From assembly GCF_000820505.1 (NCBI RefSeq), contig NZ_JWJD01000002.1, forward strand, positions 420,702-475,000: a DNA stretch of 54,299 nucleotides, read 5' to 3'. This stretch comes from Geoalkalibacter ferrihydriticus DSM 17813 (GTDB taxonomy: Bacteria; Desulfobacterota; Desulfuromonadia; Desulfuromonadales; Geoalkalibacteraceae). Positions within the stretch are counted from its first letter, which is position 1; every line of letters starts with the position of its first letter. Positions 17,809-25,292 of this stretch are shown here, piece after piece. The notes beneath the pieces are model-generated. The model searched no databases, was not told the origin of the DNA, and saw nothing but the letters and a program-made list of their open reading frames with translations. The translations under genes were made by a program, and so were the position numbers.

Positions 17809-17833
17809 CCGAGACCGGGGCGAGGGTTGACAA
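17802..17833. promoter_or_regulatory. BirA-type biotin operator
   Basis: Arms CTGTCAACC (17802-17810) and GGTTGACAA (17825-17833) form an inverted repeat, 8 of 9 positions paired, separated by exactly 14 bases. This matches the published BirA operator form TTGTNAACC-N14/15-GGTTNACAA. It sits directly before bioW and overlaps its -35 box, which is the expected place for biotin-dependent repression. It also lies 107 bases before the divergent ccsA. Confidence 0.85.
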
Positions 17834-17939
17834 AGCATCCTTCACCTGAAGTCCGGAAAAACTTTTCCGGGCATTAAGGTTGTGTTACCCTCATCACATT
17901 TATCAGCACAAGCAAGTGAAAGGAGACATTTCGGCCATC

Positions 17940-18743
17940 ATGTTCAATCACGAATCAGTGCTGCTCCTACAGGCATCCCTGACCCTGTACCTGGCAGCCG
18001 CGTTTGCGCAACTCTTTCTGCTCGGCGGCGAGCGCCCCACTCTTCGCCGTTGCGCCCTGACCCTGACCGGCATCGCGTTTGCCGGACAAACCCTCTATCT
18101 GGGTGCGGCCTGGATCCAGGAAGGTTATCTGCCGGTCACCAATCTGTTCTCCACCCTGTTTTTTTTCAGCTGGGCCATGGGCGGCACTTTTCTGTACTTC
18201 GAACTGCGTTACCGCATCGGCGCCGCCGGCTTGTTCGTTCTGGGCCTGACCATGCTGCTGCTGGTGGGTGCCCTGCGGCGCGGCCCGATGATTTCGCCCC
18301 TCATCCCCGCTCTGGACACTCCCTTGTTCACCATGCATGTGGCGTTTTCCTTTATGGGGTACGCCATGTTCGCCATGGCGTTTTCGGTCGCCATGGCTTA
18401 TCTGATGCCGCGCTTCTTACGACCGGCGAGCATGCCGCCGCGTGAGCTGCTGCGGCGCCACAATGAAGAGGCGATCCTGCTGGGCTTCGTATTCTTCTCC
18501 CTGTGCATGATCAGCGGCAGCATCTGGGCCTATGTGGCCTGGGGACACTGGTTCTCCTGGAACATCAAGGGCGTCTGGTCTTTTATCGTCTGGCTGTTCT
18601 ATGCCGGCATGTGCCACGCCAAATTCGTCCGCCGCTGGCAAGGCGAAGGTTATGCGCTGCTCTCCATCGCCGGCTTTGGCGTGGTGCTGTTCACCTACCT
18701 CGGCATCGGCCTGCTGCTGCAAAGCAATCACCCCTTGGAATAA
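17940..18743 (+). CDS. ccsA: Cytochrome c assembly protein, CcsA/ResC-like
   Basis: 267 aa with eight hydrophobic segments. It is the haem-handling half of the System II cytochrome c synthase, with ResB. The tryptophan-rich signature near residue 200 reads WGHWFSWNIKGVWSF: the usual W-D-P-K-E is replaced by W-N-I-K-G, while flanking Trp residues and a following His are kept. ATG 17940 is chosen; GGAG lies a rather long 14 bases upstream. The next gene (resB) begins 15 bases after the stop, so the pair is an operon. It serves the many c-type cytochromes expected in such an organism. Confidence 0.88.
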   Translation: MFNHESVLLLQASLTLYLAAAFAQLFLLGGERPTLRRCALTLTGIAFAGQTLYLGAAWIQEGYLPVTNLFSTLFFFSWAMGGTFLYFELRYRIGAAGLFVLGLTMLLLVGALRRGPMISPLIPALDTPLFTMHVAFSFMGYAMFAMAFSVAMAYLMPRFLRPASMPPRELLRRHNEEAILLGFVFFSLCMISGSIWAYVAWGHWFSWNIKGVWSFIVWLFYAGMCHAKFVRRWQGEGYALLSIAGFGVVLFTYLGIGLLLQSNHPLE

Positions 18744-18758
18744 AGCAAAGAGTGACCC

Positions 18759-19808
18759 ATGTTTATTAAAATCTGGAATTGGCTAACCTCGCTCAAGCTG
18801 GCCATCGTGCTCGCATCCCTGGCAACCCTGGTGATCATGATCGGATCCCTGATCATGCATTACTACCCTGCGGCCTTCGGCGATTTGGACCGCGTTACCC
18901 TCGGCAGCTGGTATCCCGAAGCGGCGCAAAGCACCCCCTGGCACACGCTGTGGATGCCCATCGCCGCCGTTCTGCTGATCGCCTTTGCCATCAACACCCT
19001 GTGCTGCCTCATCGACTGGTTGCTGCGCCTGCGCACCCGCTGGCGCAAGACCGGCGAGTACCTGATCCATTTCGGCTTCTGCCTGTTGCTGCTGGCGTTT
19101 TTCTGGGGGAATATTTCCGGCTACCGGAGCGCAGGCAATCACCTGGCCGTGGGCGAAACACTGGAATTGCCCCATCACGCGGGGCTGAGCCTACGACTGG
19201 ATGAATTTCAGCCGGTGTTCGATGAAACCGGTCGCCGCCCCCTCGACATGATCAACCACCTCACCCTGCTCAAAGGCGATCAGGTCGTCAAGTCCGCCGA
19301 AGCACGCACCAACCATCCCCTTATGCATCGCGGCCTGGTCGTTGTGGCGGCCAGTTTCACCCGCGAGGCGATCGGGTTTCGCTTCCTCGTGCCCGGCCGC
19401 GGGCAAGTGGCTCTGGAACCTGGAAAGACCCTGGCCCTGCCCGGCGGCGAAGTGCTCCTGGTCAAGGAATTTCTGCCCAACGCCCGACGCATGGGCAACC
19501 GCGTGCTGCCCCTGGGCGGAGGCCTGATGGCTCCAGCCCTGCACCTGGAACTGCGAACGGAACAGGAGACGGTCTGGGAGGGCTGGTACCTTCTGCGCGA
19601 AGGGCCGCCTCTACCACTGGTGCAGCGGGGCCTCGCATTGCGGCCTACCGAACCGCTGCTGCGCACCTACTCGATCCTGACCATCAACCACGACCCGGGT
19701 GCGCGCATGGCTCTGGTCGGTGGGTTGGCCATGTGCGCCGGGGTTTTCATCGCCATTTTCTCCTATTATGCCAAACGGCGCCGACACGATCGTCCCGACA
19801 TTCTTTAA
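18759..19808 (+). CDS. resB: Cytochrome c biogenesis protein ResB (CcsB)
   Basis: 349 aa. Three N-terminal transmembrane segments (~12-33, 65-88, 97-117), a large periplasmic beta-rich domain (~120-315) and a final transmembrane segment (~318-338) match the ResB layout. The opening WLTSLKLAIVLASLATLVIM is a typical ResB start. ResB keeps apocytochrome cysteines reduced and presents the CxxCH site to CcsA for haem attachment. It is shorter than Bacillus ResB, as is common in deltaproteobacteria. Confidence 0.9.
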   Translation: MFIKIWNWLTSLKLAIVLASLATLVIMIGSLIMHYYPAAFGDLDRVTLGSWYPEAAQSTPWHTLWMPIAAVLLIAFAINTLCCLIDWLLRLRTRWRKTGEYLIHFGFCLLLLAFFWGNISGYRSAGNHLAVGETLELPHHAGLSLRLDEFQPVFDETGRRPLDMINHLTLLKGDQVVKSAEARTNHPLMHRGLVVVAASFTREAIGFRFLVPGRGQVALEPGKTLALPGGEVLLVKEFLPNARRMGNRVLPLGGGLMAPALHLELRTEQETVWEGWYLLREGPPLPLVQRGLALRPTEPLLRTYSILTINHDPGARMALVGGLAMCAGVFIAIFSYYAKRRRHDRPDIL

Positions 19809-19824
19809 AAACTTCGCGTACCTG

Positions 19825-19879
19825 TTCAGCATACGCCGCAGACCGCGGCGGCATCGCTTTCGGGTGGCAACGAGCTGAA
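19825..19879 (+). repeat. Intergenic repeat element, copy 1
   Basis: The 35 bases at 19825-19859 match the reverse complement of 34228-34262 at 33 of 35 positions. A related third copy is at 24299-24347. This copy is bounded by TTCAGC (19825-19830) and GCTGAA (19874-19879), so it can fold into an imperfect hairpin. It lies between resB and the receiver gene and is outside any gene. Confidence 0.7.
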
Positions 19880-19988
19880 TTTTCTGCTAGGCTGTCCAAA
19901 CTTTTAATGAACACATACAGCGGTCGCAGGATCCTTGTGAGGTGATCCGATCACCGCGCAACCTTGAGTTGAGGGGAAATAAGCTGAG

Positions 19989-20426
19989 ATGCAGGCAAAA
20001 ATTCTCTGTGTTGAAGATGATCCGGGCATTCTCACCCTGCAGGTTAAGGTCCTGCAGCGACTGGGTTATGAAACGCTGGTGGCCCGTAACGGTCTGGAGG
20101 CTTACGAACTGATTCTACGCGAACGCCCCGACGCGGTAGTGCTCGACGTCATGCTGCCGGGCTGCGACGGATTTACCCTGACCGACAAGATTCGCCGTAA
20201 TGAAACAGTCAAATCCACTCCTGTCGCCTTTGTCTCCGCCAAAAGCGACCTCGGCGATTTCCGCCAGGGCTTTCGCTGCGGCGCCCAGATCTACCTCGCC
20301 AAGCCCTTCACCAGCACGGCCCTGCAGACTGCCGTGGAGAGCCTGTTGCAACAGGCAAAAACGCGGCCGCCGGTGACCGGGAAAAAATCCGCCGCCCCAC
20401 AGCGCAAAAAACGATTCAAATTCTGA
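19989..20426 (+). CDS. Single-domain response regulator
   Basis: 145 aa: a receiver domain with acid pair D10/D11 (VEDD), phospho-acceptor D53 (VLDVMLPG), S83 and K105 (LAKPF), so it should be phosphorylated normally. There is no output domain; a short basic tail (~122-145, Lys/Arg-rich) follows. No partner kinase is adjacent. It lies just before rpoH on the same strand, but the CIRCE promoter between them makes rpoH independently transcribed. Confidence 0.92.
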   Translation: MQAKILCVEDDPGILTLQVKVLQRLGYETLVARNGLEAYELILRERPDAVVLDVMLPGCDGFTLTDKIRRNETVKSTPVAFVSAKSDLGDFRQGFRCGAQIYLAKPFTSTALQTAVESLLQQAKTRPPVTGKKSAAPQRKKRFKF

Positions 20427-20474
20427 TTTCCGCCCAAACAGCCTCCGGGCCCACACCGGAATCTAAACCGCATC

Positions 20475-20503
20475 TTGCCCGCAAGGACACTCTTTGCTAT
20501 ATT
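20475..20503 (+). promoter_or_regulatory. Sigma-70 promoter of rpoH
   Basis: TTGCCC (20475-20480), a 17-base spacer, and TATATT (20498-20503). The last base of the -10 box is the first base of the CIRCE operator, so HrcA binding would cover the transcription start. Confidence 0.75.
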
Positions 20504-20529
20504 TAGCACTCAGCAAGACCGAGTGCTAA
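20503..20529. promoter_or_regulatory. CIRCE operator (HrcA binding site), perfect match
   Basis: TTAGCACTC (20503-20511), nine bases, GAGTGCTAA (20521-20529). Both arms match the CIRCE consensus without a mismatch. It ends 32 bases before the rpoH start codon. CIRCE normally controls groESL or dnaK operons through HrcA; here it stands before the heat-shock sigma factor itself. Confidence 0.95.
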
Positions 20530-20561
20530 CAAATCATATCCGGCCGTGGAGATTTCCGCAC

Positions 20562-21416
20562 ATGAGTACAACACTTCTTCCGACCATTCACGACGGCATT
20601 GACCACTACATGCAGCAGATCAACCGCTTCGACGTCCTCAGTCGTCAGCAGGAATACGATCTGGCCATGCGCTACCGCAAGCGTGGCGATATCGAATCGG
20701 CACATCGTCTGATCTGCGCCAATCTACGCTTCGTTGTCAAAATCGCCAACGAGTATCGCGGCTACGGCTTGAGGATTCTCGACCTGATTCAGGAAGGCAA
20801 TATCGGGCTGATGCTGGCGGTTAAAAAATTCAACCCAGAACGCGGCATCCGTCTGATCTCCTATGCCGTGTGGTGGATTCGTGCCTACATCCACAACTAC
20901 ATCATCCGCAGCTGGTCGCTGGTCAAAATCGGCACCACCCAGGCCCAAAAGCGCCTGTTTTTCAAGCTCAGCCAGACCCGCGCCCTGCTCAGCAGCAATC
21001 GTGACACCGAGGCGGACAGCGCTCAGATCGCCGAAAAACTCTCAGTAAGCGATGAGGAAGTCGAACAAATGGCGCTGCGCATGAGCGCGCGCGACACCTC
21101 GCTCAATGTCGAACTCAGCGAAGGCAGCGACTACAGCCTGCTCGACACTCTGGCCGATCAACGCGACAACCAGGAAGAGCAACTCGCTGAAAAACAGCAA
21201 AGCCAGGTCCGCTCGACCCAGGTTCGCTCTGCCCTCAAGACTCTCAATCCACGCGAGCGAAGCATCATCAACCAGCGCATTCTCAGTGACTCACCGCGCA
21301 CCCTGCAGGAGATCGCCGATGATTACGGCATCAGCCGCGAACGGGTGCGCCAGGTAGAGCAAAACGCCATGCGCAAAATGCGCGAACACCTCGCACCGGC
21401 CAACGCTGAAAGCTGA
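20562..21416 (+). CDS. rpoH: RNA polymerase heat-shock sigma factor (sigma-32)
   Basis: 284 aa. Region 2 contains DLIQEGNIGLMLAVKKF and SYAVWWIRAYI; the RpoH-specific box is at QAQKRLFFKLSQTR; region 4 ends with the helix-turn-helix LQEIADDYGISRERVRQVEQNA. ATG 20562 has GTGGAG about 10 bases upstream; an earlier ATG-less extension would run through CIRCE. It directs transcription of heat-shock genes. The perfect CIRCE before it implies that HrcA represses it at normal temperature. Confidence 0.96.
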   Translation: MSTTLLPTIHDGIDHYMQQINRFDVLSRQQEYDLAMRYRKRGDIESAHRLICANLRFVVKIANEYRGYGLRILDLIQEGNIGLMLAVKKFNPERGIRLISYAVWWIRAYIHNYIIRSWSLVKIGTTQAQKRLFFKLSQTRALLSSNRDTEADSAQIAEKLSVSDEEVEQMALRMSARDTSLNVELSEGSDYSLLDTLADQRDNQEEQLAEKQQSQVRSTQVRSALKTLNPRERSIINQRILSDSPRTLQEIADDYGISRERVRQVEQNAMRKMREHLAPANAES

Positions 21417-21439
21417 CAGGGGAACGTGCGCTGCGCGCG

Positions 21440-21468
21440 TTGACACAAAAACCAGCCTGGGTTAATGT
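21440..21468 (+). promoter_or_regulatory. Probable bamD promoter
   Basis: TTGACA (21440-21445), 17 bases, TAATGT (21463-21468, 3/6). It starts 23 bases after the rpoH stop and 133 bases before bamD. Confidence 0.45.
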
Positions 21469-21600
21469 GTTTTTTTGCTACTATTCAACCGCACTGCCAA
21501 TCATGCCGAGCAGTTACATTTGACTTGCAATCGGGTTGGCCGCAAGCCTGCGGCATTTACCGCCCCCGCTGACGCTCCCCCTACGACAGAGGTCGCCCTC

Positions 21601-22350
21601 ATGCTGAAAAAAAACATTTTGCTGGCCGTGCTCCTGATCCTTGGCAGCGGGCTTTTTGGCTGCAACCCCAAGCAACCCCAGGCACCGCAGACCGCCGAGC
21701 ACTACCTCAAGGAAGGCGAGGACTATTTTGAGCGCAGACTCTATGACCAGGCCATCGAATCCTGGCAGAAGGTGCGCGACAGCTATTTCTCTCCGGAACT
21801 CAACATCATTGCCGAACTCAAAATTGCCGAGGCCTATTTTCTCGCCGAACGCTACCTGGAAGCGGCGGCAGCCTACGAGGACTTTCTTCGTCAGCATCCG
21901 GATCATGCCCGCAGCGCCGATGTGCTTTATCAATTGGGCCTGTCTTACTACCGGCAAATGCTCAGCATCGACCGCGACCAGACGGCGACACGCAACGCTC
22001 TTGCCACCTTCGAGATGCTGACGACCAAATTCCCCAATGATCCACGAAGAGAAGAGGTCGGTTTTTTGATGCAACGCTGCCGCGATCAGCTTGCCGCCGG
22101 CGAACTTTACGTCGGCCGCTTTTATTTTCGTAGCGGCCAGTATCAGGCCGCCATTCGTCGTTTGGAAAATCTCTTTGCCGAATACCCCAATTTTTTCGAG
22201 CGCGACGAGGCTTACTTCTATCTCGGTCGCGCCTACCTGGAAGTCAACCAGCGCGAGCAGGCGGTTGACACTTTCAACACCCTGTTCCGAGAATTTCCCA
22301 AGAGCCAATATGTGCCCCGGGCGCAAAAAATTATCGCCCGCGCCTACTAA
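21601..22350 (+). CDS. bamD: Outer-membrane assembly lipoprotein BamD
   Basis: 249 aa. The signal peptide ends in a lipobox (GLFGC, Cys at ~21). The rest is TPR-like helical hairpins: YLKEGEDYFERRLYDQAIESW, AEAYFLAERYLEAAAAYEDFL, GQYQAAIRRLENLF and the final REQAVDTFNTLFREFPKS. BamD is the essential partner of BamA in inserting beta-barrel proteins. ATG 21601 is picked because signal peptide and lipobox follow directly; the frame is open back to 21475. A strong terminator follows the stop. Confidence 0.88.
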   Translation: MLKKNILLAVLLILGSGLFGCNPKQPQAPQTAEHYLKEGEDYFERRLYDQAIESWQKVRDSYFSPELNIIAELKIAEAYFLAERYLEAAAAYEDFLRQHPDHARSADVLYQLGLSYYRQMLSIDRDQTATRNALATFEMLTTKFPNDPRREEVGFLMQRCRDQLAAGELYVGRFYFRSGQYQAAIRRLENLFAEYPNFFERDEAYFYLGRAYLEVNQREQAVDTFNTLFREFPKSQYVPRAQKIIARAY

Positions 22351-22365
22351 AAACAAACTCCTTCC

Positions 22366-22390
22366 AAGGCCCTTCTCAAGGGCCTTTTTT
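22366..22390 (+). terminator. Rho-independent terminator after bamD
   Basis: AAGGCCCTT (22366-22374), loop CTC, AAGGGCCTT (22378-22386), then T-run to 22390. Confidence 0.92.
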
Positions 22391-22440
22391 GCGCCTTCGC
22401 GCGCCCCTTTTACCACAAAAAGTAAAAACAATCTTTTTCC

Positions 22441-22469
22441 TTGACTTGCCGTTTACAGCATACTATAAG
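22441..22469 (+). promoter_or_regulatory. Promoter of the CoA-transferase gene
   Basis: TTGACT (22441-22446), 17 bases, TATAAG (22464-22469): five of six matches in each box. The transcript would begin near 22476 and carry a leader of about 220 bases. Confidence 0.75.
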
Positions 22470-22535
22470 AGGAAATATTTTAAATATAACGCGATTTTAG
22501 TCGGCATGCATGTGGACTTCAGAGCGGCCTGAATC

Positions 22536-22545
22536 TTGTATACGA
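22536..22545. promoter_or_regulatory. Possible GntR-type operator in the CoA-transferase leader
   Basis: TTGTATACGA fits the TNGT-N-ACNA pattern of FadR/GntR-family sites with one break in symmetry. It lies about 60 bases downstream of the predicted transcription start, where it could act as a roadblock. No GntR gene is in the window, so this is inference. Confidence 0.35.
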
Positions 22546-22643
22546 TCCAGGCAACTCGGTTGGAATTAAATATTATTTTTCTTCTAGCTTCACCTCGAAC
22601 GTATGTTTCACCCGCAATTTTTTTTAAGTGATGTTAAAACTGA

Positions 22644-22660
22644 CGTGGCACTTTGCCACG
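22644..22660 (+). other. Leader hairpin upstream of the CoA-transferase
   Basis: CGTGGCA-CTT-TGCCACG makes a perfect 7-bp stem with a 3-base loop, ending 25 bases before the AGGAGGAG ribosome site (22685-22692). No T-run follows, so it is not an ordinary terminator. The rest of 22391-22698 has no gene. Confidence 0.5.
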
Positions 22661-22698
22661 CAGCGCCTGTCCTACTTAATTAACAGGAGGAGAGAGAA

Positions 22699-24285
22699 AT
22701 GTCCGAGTACGGCACATTGGAAAGTCGCGTTCGTCGCAAGTCCCTGCTCAGCAAGGTGATGAAGGCCGAAGACACTATTCAATACTTCAAGCCTGGGATG
22801 AACCTTGCCTGGTCCGGCTTCACCCCCGCCGGTTACCCCAAAGAGGTGCCCATCGCCCTGGCCGACCATGTGGAGAAAAACAACCTGCAGGGTCAGATGA
22901 AATTCAACCTCTTCGTCGGTGCCTCCGTCGGCGCGGAAACCGAAGACCGCTGGGCGACCCTCGACATGATCGACCGGCGCTGGCCCTATCAGACCGGCAA
23001 AAACATCGCCAAGGGAATCAACGAAGGCCGCATCCGCATGGGCGACAAGCACCTGGGTCACTTTGCCCAGGACATCAGCTACGGCTTCTACACCGAGAAC
23101 GGCCGCTACGACATCGGCATCATTGAAGTGTCGGCCATCACCGAAGATTGCGGACTGGCTCTGACCACCTCCTGCGGCATCGTTGCCGAAATGATCAATC
23201 TGTGCGACAAGATCATCATCGAAGTCAACACCGGACAACCCTCCTTCGAAGGCATGCACGACATCCACATGCAGCAAAAGCCGCCGCATCGTGCCCCCTT
23301 CCTGATCACCGAAGCACATACCCGGATCGGATCCCCTTACGTTCCCTGCGATTCCGAGAAAATCGTCGCGATTGTTGAATCCAAGCGCCGCGACAAAGGC
23401 CGTGCCTTCGCGGAAATGGACGACACCTCCGAAGCCATCGCCGGCCACATCATGGAATTCTTCGCCCATGAAGTGAAGAGAGGCCGCCTCCCCGAGAACC
23501 TGCTGCCCCTGCAGTCGGGCGTCGGCTCCATCGCCAACGCCGTTGTCGGCGGCCTGGCCAAAGGCCCCTTCACCAACTTGTCGGTCTACACGGAAGTTCT
23601 GCAGGACACCATGCTCGACTTCTTCGACGGCGGCAACCTGAATTTTGCCTCGGCCTGTTCCTTGTCGCTCTCGGAAACTCCCGGATTCCCCCGGTTCTTC
23701 GACAACTGGGAGAAGTATTTCGACAAGATCGTGCTGCGCCCCCTTTCCATCTCCAACGCACCGGAGCCGATTCGCCGCCTGGGCGTCATCGCCATGAACA
23801 CTCCGGTCGAATTCGATATTTATGCCCACGCCAACTCAACCTTGGTCGGCGGCACCCGCATGATCAACGGCTTGGGCGGTTCGGGCGACTACCTGCGCAA
23901 CGGCTTTCTCAAGATCATGCACACTCCGTCGACGCGCCCGTCCAAGACCGACCCGCGCGGGATCACCTGCGTGGTTCCCAAGGCACCGCATGTCGACCAC
24001 ACCGAGCACGACCTCGACGTTCTGGTCACCGAGCAGGGTCTGGCCGATCTGCGCGGAATGGCCCCGAAGGATCGCGCCAAGCTCATCATTGAAAAATGCT
24101 CGCACCCCGATTACAAACCGATCCTGAATGATTATCTGGAAATGGCATCCAAGGAGTGCTTGGCCAAGGGCATCGGCCACGAGCCGCAACTCTTTGACCG
24201 CGCCTTCAAGATGCAGCAGAACCTGGCCGCTAACGGCACCATGAGGATCAAGAACTGGGACATCAAGATCGATTTGTGCGAATAG
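22699..24285 (+). CDS. Succinyl-CoA:acetate CoA-transferase / acetyl-CoA hydrolase family
   Basis: 528 aa, full length for this class I CoA-transferase family. Recognisable blocks include GVGSIANAVVGGL (~273-285), the glycine-rich MINGLGGSGDYLRNG near 395, and VTEQGLADLRGMAPKDRA. The catalytic residue of the family is a Glu that forms a glutamyl-CoA intermediate. In Geobacter and Desulfuromonas relatives such an enzyme activates acetate while converting succinyl-CoA to succinate. That role is inferred from family and context. A very strong ribosome site AGGAGGAG precedes the ATG, implying high expression. Confidence 0.92.
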   Translation: MSEYGTLESRVRRKSLLSKVMKAEDTIQYFKPGMNLAWSGFTPAGYPKEVPIALADHVEKNNLQGQMKFNLFVGASVGAETEDRWATLDMIDRRWPYQTGKNIAKGINEGRIRMGDKHLGHFAQDISYGFYTENGRYDIGIIEVSAITEDCGLALTTSCGIVAEMINLCDKIIIEVNTGQPSFEGMHDIHMQQKPPHRAPFLITEAHTRIGSPYVPCDSEKIVAIVESKRRDKGRAFAEMDDTSEAIAGHIMEFFAHEVKRGRLPENLLPLQSGVGSIANAVVGGLAKGPFTNLSVYTEVLQDTMLDFFDGGNLNFASACSLSLSETPGFPRFFDNWEKYFDKIVLRPLSISNAPEPIRRLGVIAMNTPVEFDIYAHANSTLVGGTRMINGLGGSGDYLRNGFLKIMHTPSTRPSKTDPRGITCVVPKAPHVDHTEHDLDVLVTEQGLADLRGMAPKDRAKLIIEKCSHPDYKPILNDYLEMASKECLAKGIGHEPQLFDRAFKMQQNLAANGTMRIKNWDIKIDLCE

Positions 24286-24298
24286 AAATCCATCAACG

Positions 24299-24347
24299 GT
24301 TCAGCGGCAATGCGCAATCCCGCCTAGGTTTGCGGTGCCTGCTGAAC
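24299..24347 (+). repeat. Intergenic repeat element, copy 2 (hairpin)
   Basis: GTTCAGCGGCA (24299-24309) can pair with TGCC-T-GCTGAAC (24336-24347), giving an 11-bp stem with one bulge. The inner part (TGCGGTG-NN-TGCTGAA) resembles the copies at 19825 and 34228. It lies between the CoA-transferase stop and its terminator, so it is probably transcribed. Confidence 0.6.
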
Positions 24348-24385
24348 AGCTAAAAATTTCAAACCTGCTTTTTCAGCATGACTTT

Positions 24386-24415
24386 GCCCCGTCGGATTCC
24401 GGCGGGGCTTTTTTT
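24386..24415 (+). terminator. Rho-independent terminator after the CoA-transferase gene
   Basis: GCCCCGTCGG (24386-24395), loop ATT, CCGGCGGGGC (24399-24408): a 10-bp stem with one T-G pair, followed by seven Ts. Confidence 0.93.
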
Positions 24416-24470
24416 GCTTTCAGCCCTCTACCGACTCCCCTCAGGAAAGAGTCCATGCTAGACTCGGCGC

Positions 24471-25292
24471 ATGATTCGTCTCATCGTCAACGCCGACGAC
24501 CTCGGTAGCGGCAGGCTGACAGACCGGGCGATTTTTGACTGTTACCGGCATGGCATCCTGACCAGTGCTTCTCTGCTCGCCAACGGCCCAACCCTGGCCG
24601 AGGCCGCCCGGGAAGCATTCCGTCTTGAACTGCCGGTGGGGGTCCATGTGAATCTATCTGAAGGACGCAGCCTGAGCGGCGCCATCAGAGGCTTGACCAA
24701 TGCTGCAGGAGAATTTCCCGGAAAACTTGCTGCACGACGTGCTTTTCTACGGGGCCAAGTGTCCTCTGCCGACCTTGAGCAGGAGATTGCCGCACAGATC
24801 AGCCGCATTCTGGAACTGGGGCTTTTGCCTGATCATGTGGACACACACCAGCATACCTGCCTGTTTGGCTGTGTCGGGGGTGCCCTCCTTGAGGTCATCG
24901 GCTGTTTCGGTCTGCGCTGCTTGCGCTTACCCTCCCCAGGAGAGGCCGCCGCAGGGGATCCGCCGGGGCCTCTGGGCATGGACATGGCTCTTTATCGCCG
25001 CCTGGCACCCAGTTTTCACAGCCAATGCCGGGCCGCCGGAGTTTCCACCCCTGAGGGGCTCTGGGGAATGAGCTGCCTTAACCGGCTGAACACCCAGGTC
25101 CTGCTCGGGCTTCTGGAACGTATTCCGCAGGGATTTTGGGAACTGATGGTACACCCCGGCGACATCGACTCGCAGAATCCCTTTTCCGGACCTGCCCGCA
25201 TATTGGAACATCGGGCGCTCTGCCACCCGAGTGTCGCCCGGCGCATCCTGGAGCGCGATATCCAGTTGATCAACTTTGGAGACCTGCCGTGA
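24471..25292 (+). CDS. hpnK: ChbG/HpnK-family (YdjC-like) carbohydrate deacetylase
   Basis: 273 aa. The metal-binding start VNADDLG (D8/D9 region) and later HVDTHQH (~123-129) are the YdjC-family metal ligands, with GVHVNLSEG (~55) between them. The family removes N-acetyl groups from sugars; HpnK members occur near hopanoid genes, and this one is next to a glycosyltransferase, as in those clusters. No other hopanoid gene is in the window. The ATG follows the preceding terminator; no strong ribosome site is visible. Confidence 0.85.
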   Translation: MIRLIVNADDLGSGRLTDRAIFDCYRHGILTSASLLANGPTLAEAAREAFRLELPVGVHVNLSEGRSLSGAIRGLTNAAGEFPGKLAARRAFLRGQVSSADLEQEIAAQISRILELGLLPDHVDTHQHTCLFGCVGGALLEVIGCFGLRCLRLPSPGEAAAGDPPGPLGMDMALYRRLAPSFHSQCRAAGVSTPEGLWGMSCLNRLNTQVLLGLLERIPQGFWELMVHPGDIDSQNPFSGPARILEHRALCHPSVARRILERDIQLINFGDLP

